This document shows, piece after piece, positions 54,477 to 63,609 of a stretch of 64,000 bases of DNA. The position numbers and the translations under genes are program-made. Below the pieces are notes generated by a model. The model saw only the letters and a list, made by a program, of their open reading frames with translations. It was not told the origin of the DNA and did no database searches. Position 1 is the first letter of the stretch. The number at the start of each line of letters is the position of its first letter. The stretch is from Lunularia cruciata (taxonomy: Eukaryota; Streptophyta; Marchantiopsida; Lunulariales; Lunulariaceae): NCBI GenBank assembly GCA_948567375.1, contig OX419757.1, positions 13,220,974-13,284,973 on the forward strand, in the 5' to 3' direction.

Positions 54477-55121
54477 TTTAGCCATCACATACCTCTTCCT
54501 TAGCCTTCTTCTTGGCTATATCTTTAAATTACAATGGGATATGATTTCATCTTTAATTATGTCCTACACTAACCTATGTAATGCTATATGTCTTGGAAAA
54601 AACAAGTTATATGTATGTATTCTATTAGCATATAGGCCTTTTCAAACCTTGGTCATATAATTGTACCAATGGTTTGTGGCTCTATTCCAAACTTAAAGGA
54701 AAATGGTCTAATCATCAATAAAATAAGTAAACTAAGAAGGGTTCAGTAATTTCATATAACATCAAGTAAATATTGAAAACTTTGACTTCATGAAGCCTTC
54801 AAATCTAGCTCCATAGGTGGTACCATGGGTATGAGTTCCTTCAGCTTGATGATGTTTTAGGTTTGTCACTTTCTTGTTAAAGACAAGGCAAAAATCCCAC
54901 ATGTATGCAAAGGTTGTTCTTTTGTAGGTTGATAAAAGGCCTTAAGCAGTCTTTCACTTGTCCAAAGCCTAGGATTTCACTTGCATTACATAAGGCAAAC
55001 TATCAAAAGGAAGTGTCGCTAATTTGACAAGTCATTTTATAGGTTAACATCCCCAAATTGTAGTTAGAGAATTGGTAACTTAATTTGTGTAGGTTTTTGT
55101 TATATCAAATCACCTAATTAT
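54477..55121. other. Unassigned DNA between two F-type elements
   Basis: Short ORFs only, no domain or repeat edge recognised. Confidence 0.4.
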
Positions 55122-55494
55122 TATAAAAGATTAAGGAGAGAAATAGGAGAATGGAAGATCACAATGGAACTCTTAAATGAGGGAAATTCCAAATGCCTAG
55201 CCCAAGCTTGCACTTTAGTATTTATAGGCAATCTAGGCATAAGGCTCCAAAGAATCTTCAAAGGAAGGTTCTTCTGGAAGCCACCTTTCTTGGACTACAA
55301 GCTAAGTTAACTAGTTACTAGTGCAAGCTAAGCTAGCTATCAACAGAGTATAAAAATTTCTCAATCCTTGCAAAGTTCCAACAAGCTTCTTGGATACTTC
55401 TAGAAAATTCTAGATATATACTAGTTCTACCTTCTATTAGTTATATTTAGCTTTTGCTAACTCCATATGATTACATATTCTTCCACAACTAGTG
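55122..55494 (-). repeat. 3' LTR of the F-like remnant
   Basis: Edges are approximate. Contains GAAGGTTCTTCTGGAAG and AAGCTTCTTGGATACTTCTAG, heat-shock-like modules as in F. Confidence 0.55.
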
Positions 55495-56481
55495 GATGAT
55501 GTTCTTATCACCATGGAATTTTCAAACTACATATAGCCATTGGTGCATTTGGGAGTTGAGAAATGGGATCCAATGTGGCATGGTGAAGAAGATACACTTT
55601 CTTAAGGATCTTATATTCAAATTGTCATTAAAGACCATGTTGGATATCATGACATGCAAATATAAGGTCAAATTCATATTCTTCATTATCATTTATAAAG
55701 ATTGGAGGAAGATGAGGTTATGTATGGATGAGAAAAGAGGATGGGTTAGAAACAAAGGGTTTTAACTTGGAGAAATAGAAGACAAGATGGATCTTCATGT
55801 GACTAGGGAATGAGAAATTTGTAGACAACAAGAGAAATGATTTGAATAATATAAAAGGGACCTACCCAATGGGGATTGGGTGTCAAGAAGGAGAAGAAGG
55901 TTACTAGAGGAAAATGTAACTTTATCACTAATTAGAAAAGTGAGATCATGACAATGGCTATAAGTATATTGCTTTTTTTTTATTTTGAGCAATGAGAAGA
56001 TGAACTTAGCTTGGTGTTATGATGAAAATAGAAAATAACATAGAAAAGAAGTTGGAAGTATGAGAGACATGAGATAGTGGTAGAACAAGAAGTGAATCAA
56101 GAAAAAGTAAATTTTGTCCATATTAAAAGAGAAGGGAGAGAAGTCTATACTTGCTTGCTAGGAATTATTGTAGGTAAATTAAGTAACCACATGACAAGTA
56201 TCCTAATAAGTGTGATGAATATTGACAAAGGCATATACCATATCTTCCAAAGTTTGATTTCTATGTCTTAATTTTCCATTAATTTGAGTATAATAAGCTG
56301 TAGAAAATTCAAACTTGGTGCCAAGGAGTTTTAAAAGATCTTGCAAAAATTTACCAATGAATTGAAATCATGATGAGAAATGAGAACCCTTGGCATCTTG
56401 TGGTATTTTAATAAAATATTGAAGTAGATATGGGCCAACATTGGAGCATCCAAGATATTCACAATGAGTGCTAGGTGGATC
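55122..56481 (-). mobile_element. F-like chromovirus remnant, minus strand
   Basis: On the minus strand, integrase core (about 56,420-56,250: VLISHHDF, FSTAYYTQINGKL-like pieces), integrase tail (about 56,000-55,790, including HPIPIG and HMKIHLVF-like words), then an LTR at 55,122-55,494 whose right part matches the reverse complement of F's LTR end (GGAGAGAAATAGGAGAATGG). The 5' half was cut off by insertion of element C at 56,482. Confidence 0.65.
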
Positions 56482-57160
56482 TGTAACACCCATTTGTGCA
56501 TGTGTGTGGTATTGTGATATTTAGCTTGGTATTACAAGTACTTAAGAGATATTATTTATATAGAGATAAAGGATGGTTCTATATTAGTCATGGTTAGCTA
56601 AAGTTAGTCATAGCTAAGATAGATGGGACCTTACTTTAGAGGAAGTAGAAAAGATGAGCACCACTATTTTGGATTTTAGTCTGTTGACTTGGTATTATTC
56701 CTAGGTGTTTGGCTTTGGGGAAAGAGTTGAGAACTCTTGGGCCCGCAAGCCTTTTTGTTTTGGATTCTTCTTTAGTCCAAGGATAGCCCATGTGAAGGAA
56801 TCCTTGCTTTAGTGGTTGGGTCAAGATAAGGGGAATATGCCCATGTGAATGGATATTCCTTTCTACTTTTTGACTTTACTTGACTTTTAGTCTAGTAACT
56901 TGAGTTACTACGGTAATTAGTAACTTTGGTACGTAACTATTTCATAAGTATATAAACAAGGAGTGAGGAGGTACTCATCATCCTTTCATTTGCAACTATC
57001 TCTCTCTCATTGAGTTCTCTAGTGAGCAATGTCTTGAGTCTTGGAGTGTTAGCCTTGGAGGAGTATGATGGAGTTGGGGTTCCTTGCCTTCTTAGTCCAT
57101 GGTGCGCTACCATAATAGCCATCAGAGGTTCATCCTGAGTGAGAGACAGGCCGGCTCACA
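56482..57160 (+). repeat. 5' LTR of C
   Basis: 679 bp, TGTAACACCC to GGCCGGCTCACA. TATA box TATATAAA at 56,949-56,956. The antisense strand of its last 230 bp holds a 61-codon ORF (56,937-57,122) that is also open in the other LTR copies. Confidence 0.95.
56949..56956 (+). promoter_or_regulatory. TATA box of C 5' LTR
   Basis: TATATAAA followed by CAAGGAGTG, about 205 bp before the LTR end. Conserved in E's LTR pieces (TATATAAATAAGG, TATATACTTGTG). Confidence 0.55.
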
Positions 57161-57164
57161 TTTT

Positions 57165-57181
57165 TGGTTCCGTTGCCGGGA
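57165..57181 (+). other. Primer-binding site of C (tRNA-Glu type)
   Basis: TGGTTCCGTTGCCGGGA starts four bases after the LTR. It is the complement expected for a plant tRNA-Glu 3' end (..CCCGGCAACGGAACCA). Athila-type elements usually use tRNA-Asp (TGGCGCCGTTGCC..), so this is a variant primer. Confidence 0.7.
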
Positions 57182-57201
57182 CCTCTCTAGAAGGCAAGAT
57201 A

Positions 57202-57372
57202 ATGTTCCGCGTCCAATTCTACATTAGGCAGAAGGAGGCTATGAGAGCTCACTTGGAGAGAACATTAGGAGAGGAGAGGGCTGAACTTATGTTAGAGAAC
57301 CAAGATCCATTTGTATACCCTGTAGTTCATTATGATGTCTTTGAGGTGATTTTGTACATCTTGTACACATGA
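57202..57372 (+). CDS. C leader ORF a (56 aa, conserved small protein)
   Basis: ATG 21 bp after the PBS. Begins MFRVQFYIRQKEAMRAHLE, has TLGEERAEL in the middle, and ends D-PFVYPVVHYDVFEVILYILYT. It shares the order of features of the family-A leader ORFs (aromatic-V-x-Y-x-x-R-x-x-x-M-R, L/FG-x-E, P-x-V-x-P-x-V, hydrophobic I-L-Y end) but lacks their Pro-rich N-terminus. It is kept in element E with a single stop. No known domain. Function unknown. Confidence 0.65.
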   Translation: MFRVQFYIRQKEAMRAHLERTLGEERAELMLENQDPFVYPVVHYDVFEVILYILYT

Positions 57373-58020
57373 GAGGAATTGGAGAGATTGTGTGAGGTGG
57401 ATTGCAGATTTTGGGGATTAAGGTGATTTTGGGCAAAATCTCAAGTTTGAGATATGGACTTGAGATTTCTACACATGATAGCTTGGGTTATCTTTCAGTT
57501 AGCACACTTGAAATTATTGAGAGAGCTTCTATGCGCACTGGGCTAGAATTTTTGAAAGTTGATAGGGTAAAGTGCTCCCGCAACTGCATGCTCTCTGGAA
57601 AATTGTACAGAGTCTGCCATTTCTTCAATTTTCAGTGAATTGTCCTGAAAATTTCCAAGAAAATTCAGTGCATTGTATCCTACCTGCTGCCACAAAAATT
57701 AGAGAGAGATCGTTTTTGCGCAGGGCGTGATGAGTTTTTGAAGTGAGGGGGGTGGTTTTCAGACCAAATCTGAAATATGGGTGCTGAATAGAAAGGTGTC
57801 TAGGCCAAATGGCTCGATGAAAAGATCTGAAATTTTGCAGGGAGGGACGCCTTGGAGTTGTGATCAAGTGTGGAAAATTTCAGAGGATTGTGACACATTG
57901 GTTGGGAGATTTGAGTGACATTGTGAGGAAGGGTCAATTCTGCAGAGTGGAGATCTCATGCATGAGAAGTTTGAGGTCAACAAAAAGCATGTTTGAGTGT
58001 TTAGATTCATCTTGGGGAAC
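57373..58020 (+). other. C leader, middle part
   Basis: Holds two overlapping frames without ATG starts (57,402-57,638 and 57,860-58,048). The first (KVILGKISSLRYGLEIST...) is also open in element E (47,025-47,309, minus), so it may be coding through splicing or frameshift, but no single reading can be supported. Confidence 0.35.
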
Positions 58021-58494
58021 ATGGAGGGTCATCAAGAGTGGAAATTGAGATTATGCAAGGTTCCCCAAGGGTTTGAGGTGATTGTAGGGGTGGATTTGAG
58101 GAAAAGAGAGTTTACAATAGAATTTGAAGAGAGTGTTGAGAGGATCCAAAAACCCACACCACTTGGAGGAAAGAGTGAGTCTAAGTGCTTTCTATGTGGA
58201 GAGAAGGGACATAAGGCAAGTTCATGTCCATTGACCTTTGAGAGCAAGAGATTGAGGGAAAGGAGAGGCTTACTTGACTTGGGTTTGCATGTTGGACCTT
58301 CTTCACCAAGATTGGGAGGGAGAAGATCTAAGACCAAGGAGTTGTGTGAGGTTTGTGGAGTTGAAGGACTTCCAAAAGGACATGAGTGTAGTGGAGTAAA
58401 AGCACTTTTGGAAACTTTGGTGAAGGATCTTGGAGAGAGTCTTAGTACAGCTACAGAAATACTACCACCTTCATCAGCTAGTTCTCAAGATTAG
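58021..58494 (+). CDS. C leader zinc-knuckle ORF (157 aa)
   Basis: ATG 58,021 (MEGHQEWKLRLCKVPQGFEV) to TAG 58,492-58,494. The middle part holds the CCHC knuckle CFLCGEKGHKASSC, the second Cys-His cluster is CEVCGVEGLPKGHEC, and a basic stretch KRLRERRG lies between. These suggest RNA or DNA binding. It is separate from Gag, which has its own knuckle, and precedes it, like the extra ORF before gag in Tat/Ogre elements. The frame is open upstream to 57,997 without another ATG. A broken homologue lies in element E. Confidence 0.7.
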   Translation: MEGHQEWKLRLCKVPQGFEVIVGVDLRKREFTIEFEESVERIQKPTPLGGKSESKCFLCGEKGHKASSCPLTFESKRLRERRGLLDLGLHVGPSSPRLGGRRSKTKELCEVCGVEGLPKGHECSGVKALLETLVKDLGESLSTATEILPPSSASSQD

Positions 58495-58496
58495 TG

Positions 58497-58661
58497 ATGG
58501 AGATAATCTTTCAACTTATGGATAAACTATCCATGAGAGTTAGATTAATATGCACTCTAGGATTTGATGTTGCTATAGAAATCTTGGAGCAACCTGAACC
58601 TTTTGTGTTCCCTAGAGTGGATTATTCTCAGATGGTGTTAGTCATGTATATACTCTATTAG
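58497..58661 (+). CDS. C leader ORF b (54 aa, paralogue of leader ORF a)
   Basis: Its ATG is 2 bp after the stop of the zinc-knuckle ORF and its TAG is 74 bp before the gag ATG. Reads MEIIFQLMDKLSMRVRLI, then TLGFDVAIEILE and P-E-PFVFPRVDYSQMVLVMYILY. PFV-(Y/F)-P-x-V-x-Y and YILY match leader ORF a, and M-R-x-x-L-x-x-T-LG aligns in place. The decayed counterpart in element E is in the same position. No known domain. Confidence 0.65.
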   Translation: MEIIFQLMDKLSMRVRLICTLGFDVAIEILEQPEPFVFPRVDYSQMVLVMYILY

Positions 58662-58735
58662 TAATAGAGTGAGAGAAAAGAAAAGAGGAAAAAAAAAAAA
58701 ATTTTGAGAGAAAAGAAAGATAGTGAGGGGTTAAG

Positions 58736-61363
58736 ATGGGGAAACTTCCGGTTTTCTTTGGCAAGGATGGAGAAGATGTGGAGGCCTTTGTGAGAGACTT
58801 CAAGAGAGCTTGCATAGGAAACAATGAGAGGAGGAAGAATGAGTGGGCCTCATTATTACCAGATTTCTTTGAGGATGCAGCACTTACATGGTATGAGTCA
58901 GAATACCAAAAGAGAGAGAGGAGAGAGGGGGAAGAGGAGTCTTGGGAGACTTTGACTTCAGCACTCATTGAGAACTTTCTTCCTGATGAGAGTTATGAGA
59001 GATTGATGAGTGAGGTTACATTTCTCAAGCAAGGAGATGGAGAGAAAGTGAGAGTCTATGTGGAAAGAGTGGAAAAATTGGAGTCCAGATTTCGCATAGT
59101 GTTGAGGAAGGGTGGGGATGATGTGGAGACTACAATGATTGGCATAGGGGCCATGCTCACCAAGAATTTTGTGGGAGGATTGAGACCACAAATTAGAAGC
59201 AAGGTGAGATATGAGAAACCTTCTTCCAAGGTTGAAGCTATCAAGATCGCAATTCGTATGGAGGAGAGTTTGGAAGGGGATGAGAGTGATTTGGTGGTGA
59301 AGGAGGTTGTGCATCCTCCTCAAGGCTACAAGTATGGTGGAACTTCTGATACTTTGGTGACAAGGGTTGCACCACAAGTAGTAGTTGCTCCAATTCTTGC
59401 ACCTCCACCAAAAGATCCACTCCAAACCATCACAGAACAACTTGCGGATCTCAAGATCAATGTGGTGCAACTATGGGAGAAGAGAGAGGTGGATCAGAAT
59501 GTAGGGAGAGGACCTAGGAGTTATGGAAACTATCCATATAGAGGAGGCCAACCAGCCAACAATTTCAATGATAGAAATTGTTTTGGTTGTGGAGGAAGAG
59601 GCCATATCCAAAGGAATTGCCCAAATTCCACTTACCATGGAGGAAGGGGTTATGAGGGAGCCAATAGAGGGAAAGAGGGAGGTAGTGAAACCCAAGTGGC
59701 TCCTAATCCCAACAAAGGTAAGGGGATAGCATCCATAGATGTGGTTGAGAGCAAGTATGAGAAGGGAGAGTGCTCAAACTCCAAGGGTCTTAATTTGGAG
59801 CTTTTGGCACAAGAGAAGAAGAGAGCTCGTTTTGCAGAGGATGTTCACTCTTCTCAAGGATTTACTTCAAGCAAGGATACTCCTATGTCTACTAGGAGCA
59901 CTCGCACCTCAACACCATCAACAACAAAGACTCCAAGGAAGAAGTTGGGGATGGAGGACTTCTTGATCTCAAAGCAACAATGGAACTACAATGTGTTGGA
60001 GGATGTTGGTAGTCACAAGGCTAACATCACAGTGGGCCAATTAATTGCTTTGAACCCTACCTTGAGAAAGGAGCTTAGAGGTGGTTTGAGTTCTACAAGG
60101 AGCAAAAAGAAGAAGAAGGCAAAAGTTCCAGTATCAATGGGGGTGGTGGATGCCAAGCCAGCACCATGGGAGGCTTGTGAATATGCCTCCAAGATTGATG
60201 TGAGAGTGAATGGTCACAACATCAAGGATGCATTGGTTGATGGAGGATCAGCAGTGAATGCCATGTCAGAAAGGTTGATGAAGAAGTTGGGTATGATACC
60301 CTCAAGACCTTCAACATTTGTGGTGAGCATGGCAAACAAGCAACAAGTTCGACCAGTAGGGGTGATGGATAAGGTGGTAGTTTCAGTTATGGGAGTTCAA
60401 AATCTCATGACTTTCCAAGTCTTGAAGGATTCAAGCTATGACTTACTTCTTGGGAGGCCATGGTTGAGAGCAGCACGCACAACTGATCGATGGCACAAAG
60501 GGTACTTGAGGATTGGGCCATCAAACCATAGAGTCATTGTTCCTGTGACTAACACCACCAACACTTCACATTCAGATACCCCATCTTCTAATTATTGGGA
60601 ATCAGATTCTGAAGAAGGAGCTTCAGGTGTGGACACAAGCATGGAAGAGGAGACTTCCACGGAGGAAGATGAATCTGAATCTGATTCAGATGTGTATCCC
60701 TTGTGTGCTATGGATTTTGCACCTAAGCCAGAGGTTTTGAAGGACCCAGATAAATCACCATTGACACTTGAGGAGGTAGAGAGAAGGTTATCTACCCTCA
60801 AGTATGGCCCAAATGTTACCAAGGAGGAGAAGGTGAGATTTGAGGAGATTTTCCGCAAGTTCATCCATGTGTTTGCTTTTAGTTACAAGGATTTGAAGGA
60901 AGTCACCTTGGAGGAGCACAAGATAGAGGTGGATTCACATGCAAGACCAATCCGCCAAAAGCAACGTCGCATTAGCCCACCAATATCTTTGGTTGTGAAG
61001 GAGGAGATTGATAAGCTCAAGGAGGCTGGATTTATCTTTGAGGTGGAGAATTCAGAATGGGTGTCTCCAATTGTCATTGTGAAGAAAAGAATGGCAAGCT
61101 TCGGGTATGTGTGGATTACAAGAAGCTCAATGCTGTTACCAAGAAGGACTACTACCCATTGCCATTCATTGATGAGATCTTGGAGGAGGTTGCAGGTCAT
61201 GAGAGGTACAGTTTTGGAGATGGTTATAGTGGATATAACCAAATCAAGATTGCACCAGAGCATCAACAACTCACCACATTCACCACACCTTGGGGAACTT
61301 ACGCTTTCAAGGTCATGCCTTTTGGGCTTTGCAATGCTCCAGCCACATTCCAACGGTTCATGA
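58736..61363 (+). CDS. C gag-protease and start of RT (875 codons)
   Basis: ATG 58,736 (MGKLPVFFGKDGEDVEAF). Capsid-type region with DAALTWYES (about residue 50). The zinc knuckle CFGCGGRGHIQRNC is at residues 282-295. A Ser/Thr-rich linker follows. The protease LVDGGSAVNAMS (D-G-G near residue 502) and YDLLLGRPWLRAA come next, then an acidic stretch EEETSTEEDESESDSD. RT begins HKIEVDSHARPIRQKQRR and SEWVSPIVIV. After about 61,085 this frame leaves RT and continues out of frame to the stop, so the real domain content ends there. gag and pro-pol share one frame. Confidence 0.9.
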   Translation: MGKLPVFFGKDGEDVEAFVRDFKRACIGNNERRKNEWASLLPDFFEDAALTWYESEYQKRERREGEEESWETLTSALIENFLPDESYERLMSEVTFLKQGDGEKVRVYVERVEKLESRFRIVLRKGGDDVETTMIGIGAMLTKNFVGGLRPQIRSKVRYEKPSSKVEAIKIAIRMEESLEGDESDLVVKEVVHPPQGYKYGGTSDTLVTRVAPQVVVAPILAPPPKDPLQTITEQLADLKINVVQLWEKREVDQNVGRGPRSYGNYPYRGGQPANNFNDRNCFGCGGRGHIQRNCPNSTYHGGRGYEGANRGKEGGSETQVAPNPNKGKGIASIDVVESKYEKGECSNSKGLNLELLAQEKKRARFAEDVHSSQGFTSSKDTPMSTRSTRTSTPSTTKTPRKKLGMEDFLISKQQWNYNVLEDVGSHKANITVGQLIALNPTLRKELRGGLSSTRSKKKKKAKVPVSMGVVDAKPAPWEACEYASKIDVRVNGHNIKDALVDGGSAVNAMSERLMKKLGMIPSRPSTFVVSMANKQQVRPVGVMDKVVVSVMGVQNLMTFQVLKDSSYDLLLGRPWLRAARTTDRWHKGYLRIGPSNHRVIVPVTNTTNTSHSDTPSSNYWESDSEEGASGVDTSMEEETSTEEDESESDSDVYPLCAMDFAPKPEVLKDPDKSPLTLEEVERRLSTLKYGPNVTKEEKVRFEEIFRKFIHVFAFSYKDLKEVTLEEHKIEVDSHARPIRQKQRRISPPISLVVKEEIDKLKEAGFIFEVENSEWVSPIVIVKKRMASFGYVWITRSSMLLPRRTTTHCHSLMRSWRRLQVMRGTVLEMVIVDITKSRLHQSINNSPHSPHLGELTLSRSCLLGFAMLQPHSNGS

Positions 61364-63561
61364 ACAAGGTATTTGAACCTTTCATTGGGAAATTTGTGAG
61401 AGATTTCATTGATGACTTTTGTGTCTATGGGAGCAAGGAGGAGCACTTTGAGCACCTAATCAAAGTCTTGCAACGCTTGGATGAGGCAAATGCATCACTC
61501 AACCCAGAGAAGTGCATTTTTGGATGTGAAGAAGGTCTACTTTTGGGGCACATCATCTCCAAGGATGGAATAGCAGTTGATCCTGAGAAGGTGAGGAAAA
61601 TCTCAGACCTTCCATTCCCTTCAAGCTTGACAAAGTTACGCCAATTCTTGGGAATGGTTGGGTACTATAGGAGGTTCATCTTCTCATTTTCCAACAAGGC
61701 TTATGCATTGACCATCTACATGAAGAAGGGTGTAGATTACATGGTGATTTTGGAAGACAAGGAGGCTCTCAAAGCTTTTGAGGAGCTCAAGCAATCCCTT
61801 GTTGTAGCTCCAATTCTTGCTAAACCTGATTGGAGTAAGCCTTTCATCCTCTACACTGATGCTTCTAATGTAGCTATAGGATGCACTCTTAGTCAATTAG
61901 ACCAAGATGGGCATGATCATCCAATAGCTTATGCTAGTAGGCAGATGGTTTCAGCAGAGAAGAACTACTCTGTCACAGAGAGAGAAGGGTTGGCAGTGAT
62001 CTTTGGTCTCAAGAAGTTTAGACACTACTTGATTGGAGGGAAAGCCACAATTGTCACGGATCACAAGGCTTTGAAGTACATCTTCAACAAGCCTAATGTT
62101 GAAGGGAGACTAGCAAGGTGGATGATACTCTTGTCTGAGTATGACTACACAATTGAGGATAGGCCAGGAAAGAAACATGCAAATGCTGATTTGTTATCTA
62201 GAGCCTATGATCATGATGGAGATGAGCCAGTAGATGATTCCTTCCCGGATGAGGAGCTCATGACAATCTCAGTCACTCAAGAGATTCCAATGGAGTACAA
62301 GGAGATTGTGGATTTTGTGACAAGAGGTAACTATCCAGAAGGGATGCATGCTAGGGAGAGGAAGGCCCTTGCAGCAAGATCTAGACCTTACACAATGGTG
62401 GATGATATTCTTTTTCACCAAGGAGCAGATGGTCTACTTCGAAGAGCAGTGGGTAAGGAAGAGTCTATCCTACTCATAAAGGAGTTTCATGAAGGTTTAG
62501 TATGTGGAGGACACTTTGCAGGAAAGGTGACTGCTTTCAAGATTCTAGATGCAGGTTACCATTGGAGAGGGATTTTCAAGGATTGTCTTGATTATTGCAA
62601 AACTTGTCATGTTTGTCAAGCTTTTGCTAGAAAGTCTACATCCACTCCACCACTTAGATCAATTCCATTGCTAGGACCCTTTGAGAAGTGGGGAATTGAT
62701 TTTGTAGGACCTCTCAATAGAACCCCAAGGAACAATCGGTACATTGTGGTAGTTACTGATTACCTTACCAAGTGGGTTGAGGCTAGACCATTGAGGGACA
62801 AGAATGAAGATGAAGTGGGTAGATTTCTTTATGAACGCATTATCACTAGGTTTGGATGCCCTTTGGAGTTGGTTTCTGATAGAGGAGGAGAGTTTACAGG
62901 AAGCATTACTACAGCCATGCTACGACATTTCTCTATCACACATCGAGTAACTACATCCTATAAGCCAAATTCCAATGGCTTGGCAGAGAGAACCAATCAG
63001 ACCTTGTGCATGATGTTGGCCAAAGATGCAGAAATGGAGGGGGCTAAACATCATTGGGACAAGAGGATTCATGCAGTTTTGTGGGAGTATAGGACAACCA
63101 TGAAGACTTCCACTGGATATTCTCCATTCCAATTGGTGTATGGTATTGAGTCTACCTTACCTATTCACTTTGATCTTCCTACCTTCCAAAGCATTCATAG
63201 GAGATTGAAGAAAGCACAAGGAAGTGATGCAGAGAAGTCAAGGAAGGATCAACTCATGGAGTTGGAAGAGGCAAGAGCAGTTGCTATGGTTCGAGTGGAG
63301 CAAGCCCAAAGGAAACAAAAGGAGAGCTATGACAAGAGGCAAGGCAAGAAGAAGGTGGAGCCTTTCAAAGAAGGTGATTGGGTAATGTTGTTTGATTCCA
63401 TTCGATTCAAGAGAGTGCAAAAGAAGTTTTTGCCTAAGTACTTTGGACCTTTCATAGTAGAGAAGGTGTGGGGCAATTACACCTATGATCTCAAGGAGTT
63501 GGGAGGAAGACACTTTGATAGGATTAACCATGATAAGTTGAAGATGTACCATAGAAGGTAG
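61081..63561 (+). CDS. C RT-RNase H-integrase, second frame
   Basis: This frame lies -1 relative to 58,736-61,085 and is open upstream to about 61,057. Order: GKLRVCVDYKKLN, YSGYNQIKIAP and FIDDFCVYG (catalytic D-D), RNase H YTDASNVAIGCTL, integrase zinc domain EFHEGLVCGGHF...CKTCHVCQ, core GIDFVGPL, VSDRGGEF and NGLAERTNQT (D-D-E), then LPKYFGPFIVEKV and the end KLKMYHRR at 63,561. No stop or further shift and no chromodomain. The missing start lies in the upstream frame. The short run GAAGAAAAGAAT at the join could be a true mutation or an assembly error. Confidence 0.9.
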   Translation, partial: EEKNGKLRVCVDYKKLNAVTKKDYYPLPFIDEILEEVAGHERYSFGDGYSGYNQIKIAPEHQQLTTFTTPWGTYAFKVMPFGLCNAPATFQRFMNKVFEPFIGKFVRDFIDDFCVYGSKEEHFEHLIKVLQRLDEANASLNPEKCIFGCEEGLLLGHIISKDGIAVDPEKVRKISDLPFPSSLTKLRQFLGMVGYYRRFIFSFSNKAYALTIYMKKGVDYMVILEDKEALKAFEELKQSLVVAPILAKPDWSKPFILYTDASNVAIGCTLSQLDQDGHDHPIAYASRQMVSAEKNYSVTEREGLAVIFGLKKFRHYLIGGKATIVTDHKALKYIFNKPNVEGRLARWMILLSEYDYTIEDRPGKKHANADLLSRAYDHDGDEPVDDSFPDEELMTISVTQEIPMEYKEIVDFVTRGNYPEGMHARERKALAARSRPYTMVDDILFHQGADGLLRRAVGKEESILLIKEFHEGLVCGGHFAGKVTAFKILDAGYHWRGIFKDCLDYCKTCHVCQAFARKSTSTPPLRSIPLLGPFEKWGIDFVGPLNRTPRNNRYIVVVTDYLTKWVEARPLRDKNEDEVGRFLYERIITRFGCPLELVSDRGGEFTGSITTAMLRHFSITHRVTTSYKPNSNGLAERTNQTLCMMLAKDAEMEGAKHHWDKRIHAVLWEYRTTMKTSTGYSPFQLVYGIESTLPIHFDLPTFQSIHRRLKKAQGSDAEKSRKDQLMELEEARAVAMVRVEQAQRKQKESYDKRQGKKKVEPFKEGDWVMLFDSIRFKRVQKKFLPKYFGPFIVEKVWGNYTYDLKELGGRHFDRINHDKLKMYHRR

Positions 63562-63594
63562 AGAGACCTTCACTTTGAGGACAAAGTGAAAACT

Positions 63595-63609
63595 TAGTCC
63601 GGGGGTAAA
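63595..63609 (+). other. Polypurine-like tract of C
   Basis: TAGTCCGGGGGTAAA directly before the 3' LTR, with a purine-rich core GGGGGTAAA that is shorter than in family A. Confidence 0.55.

Noticed and set aside
48920-54481. TSD for element F
   Set aside because: TATGG on the left and TTTAG on the right do not match, so the element limits rest on LTR alignment only.
61081-61092. Programmed -1 frameshift in element C
   Set aside because: GAAGAAAAGAAT is not a slippery heptamer in the correct phase, and it lies inside the RT domain rather than at a gag-pol border.
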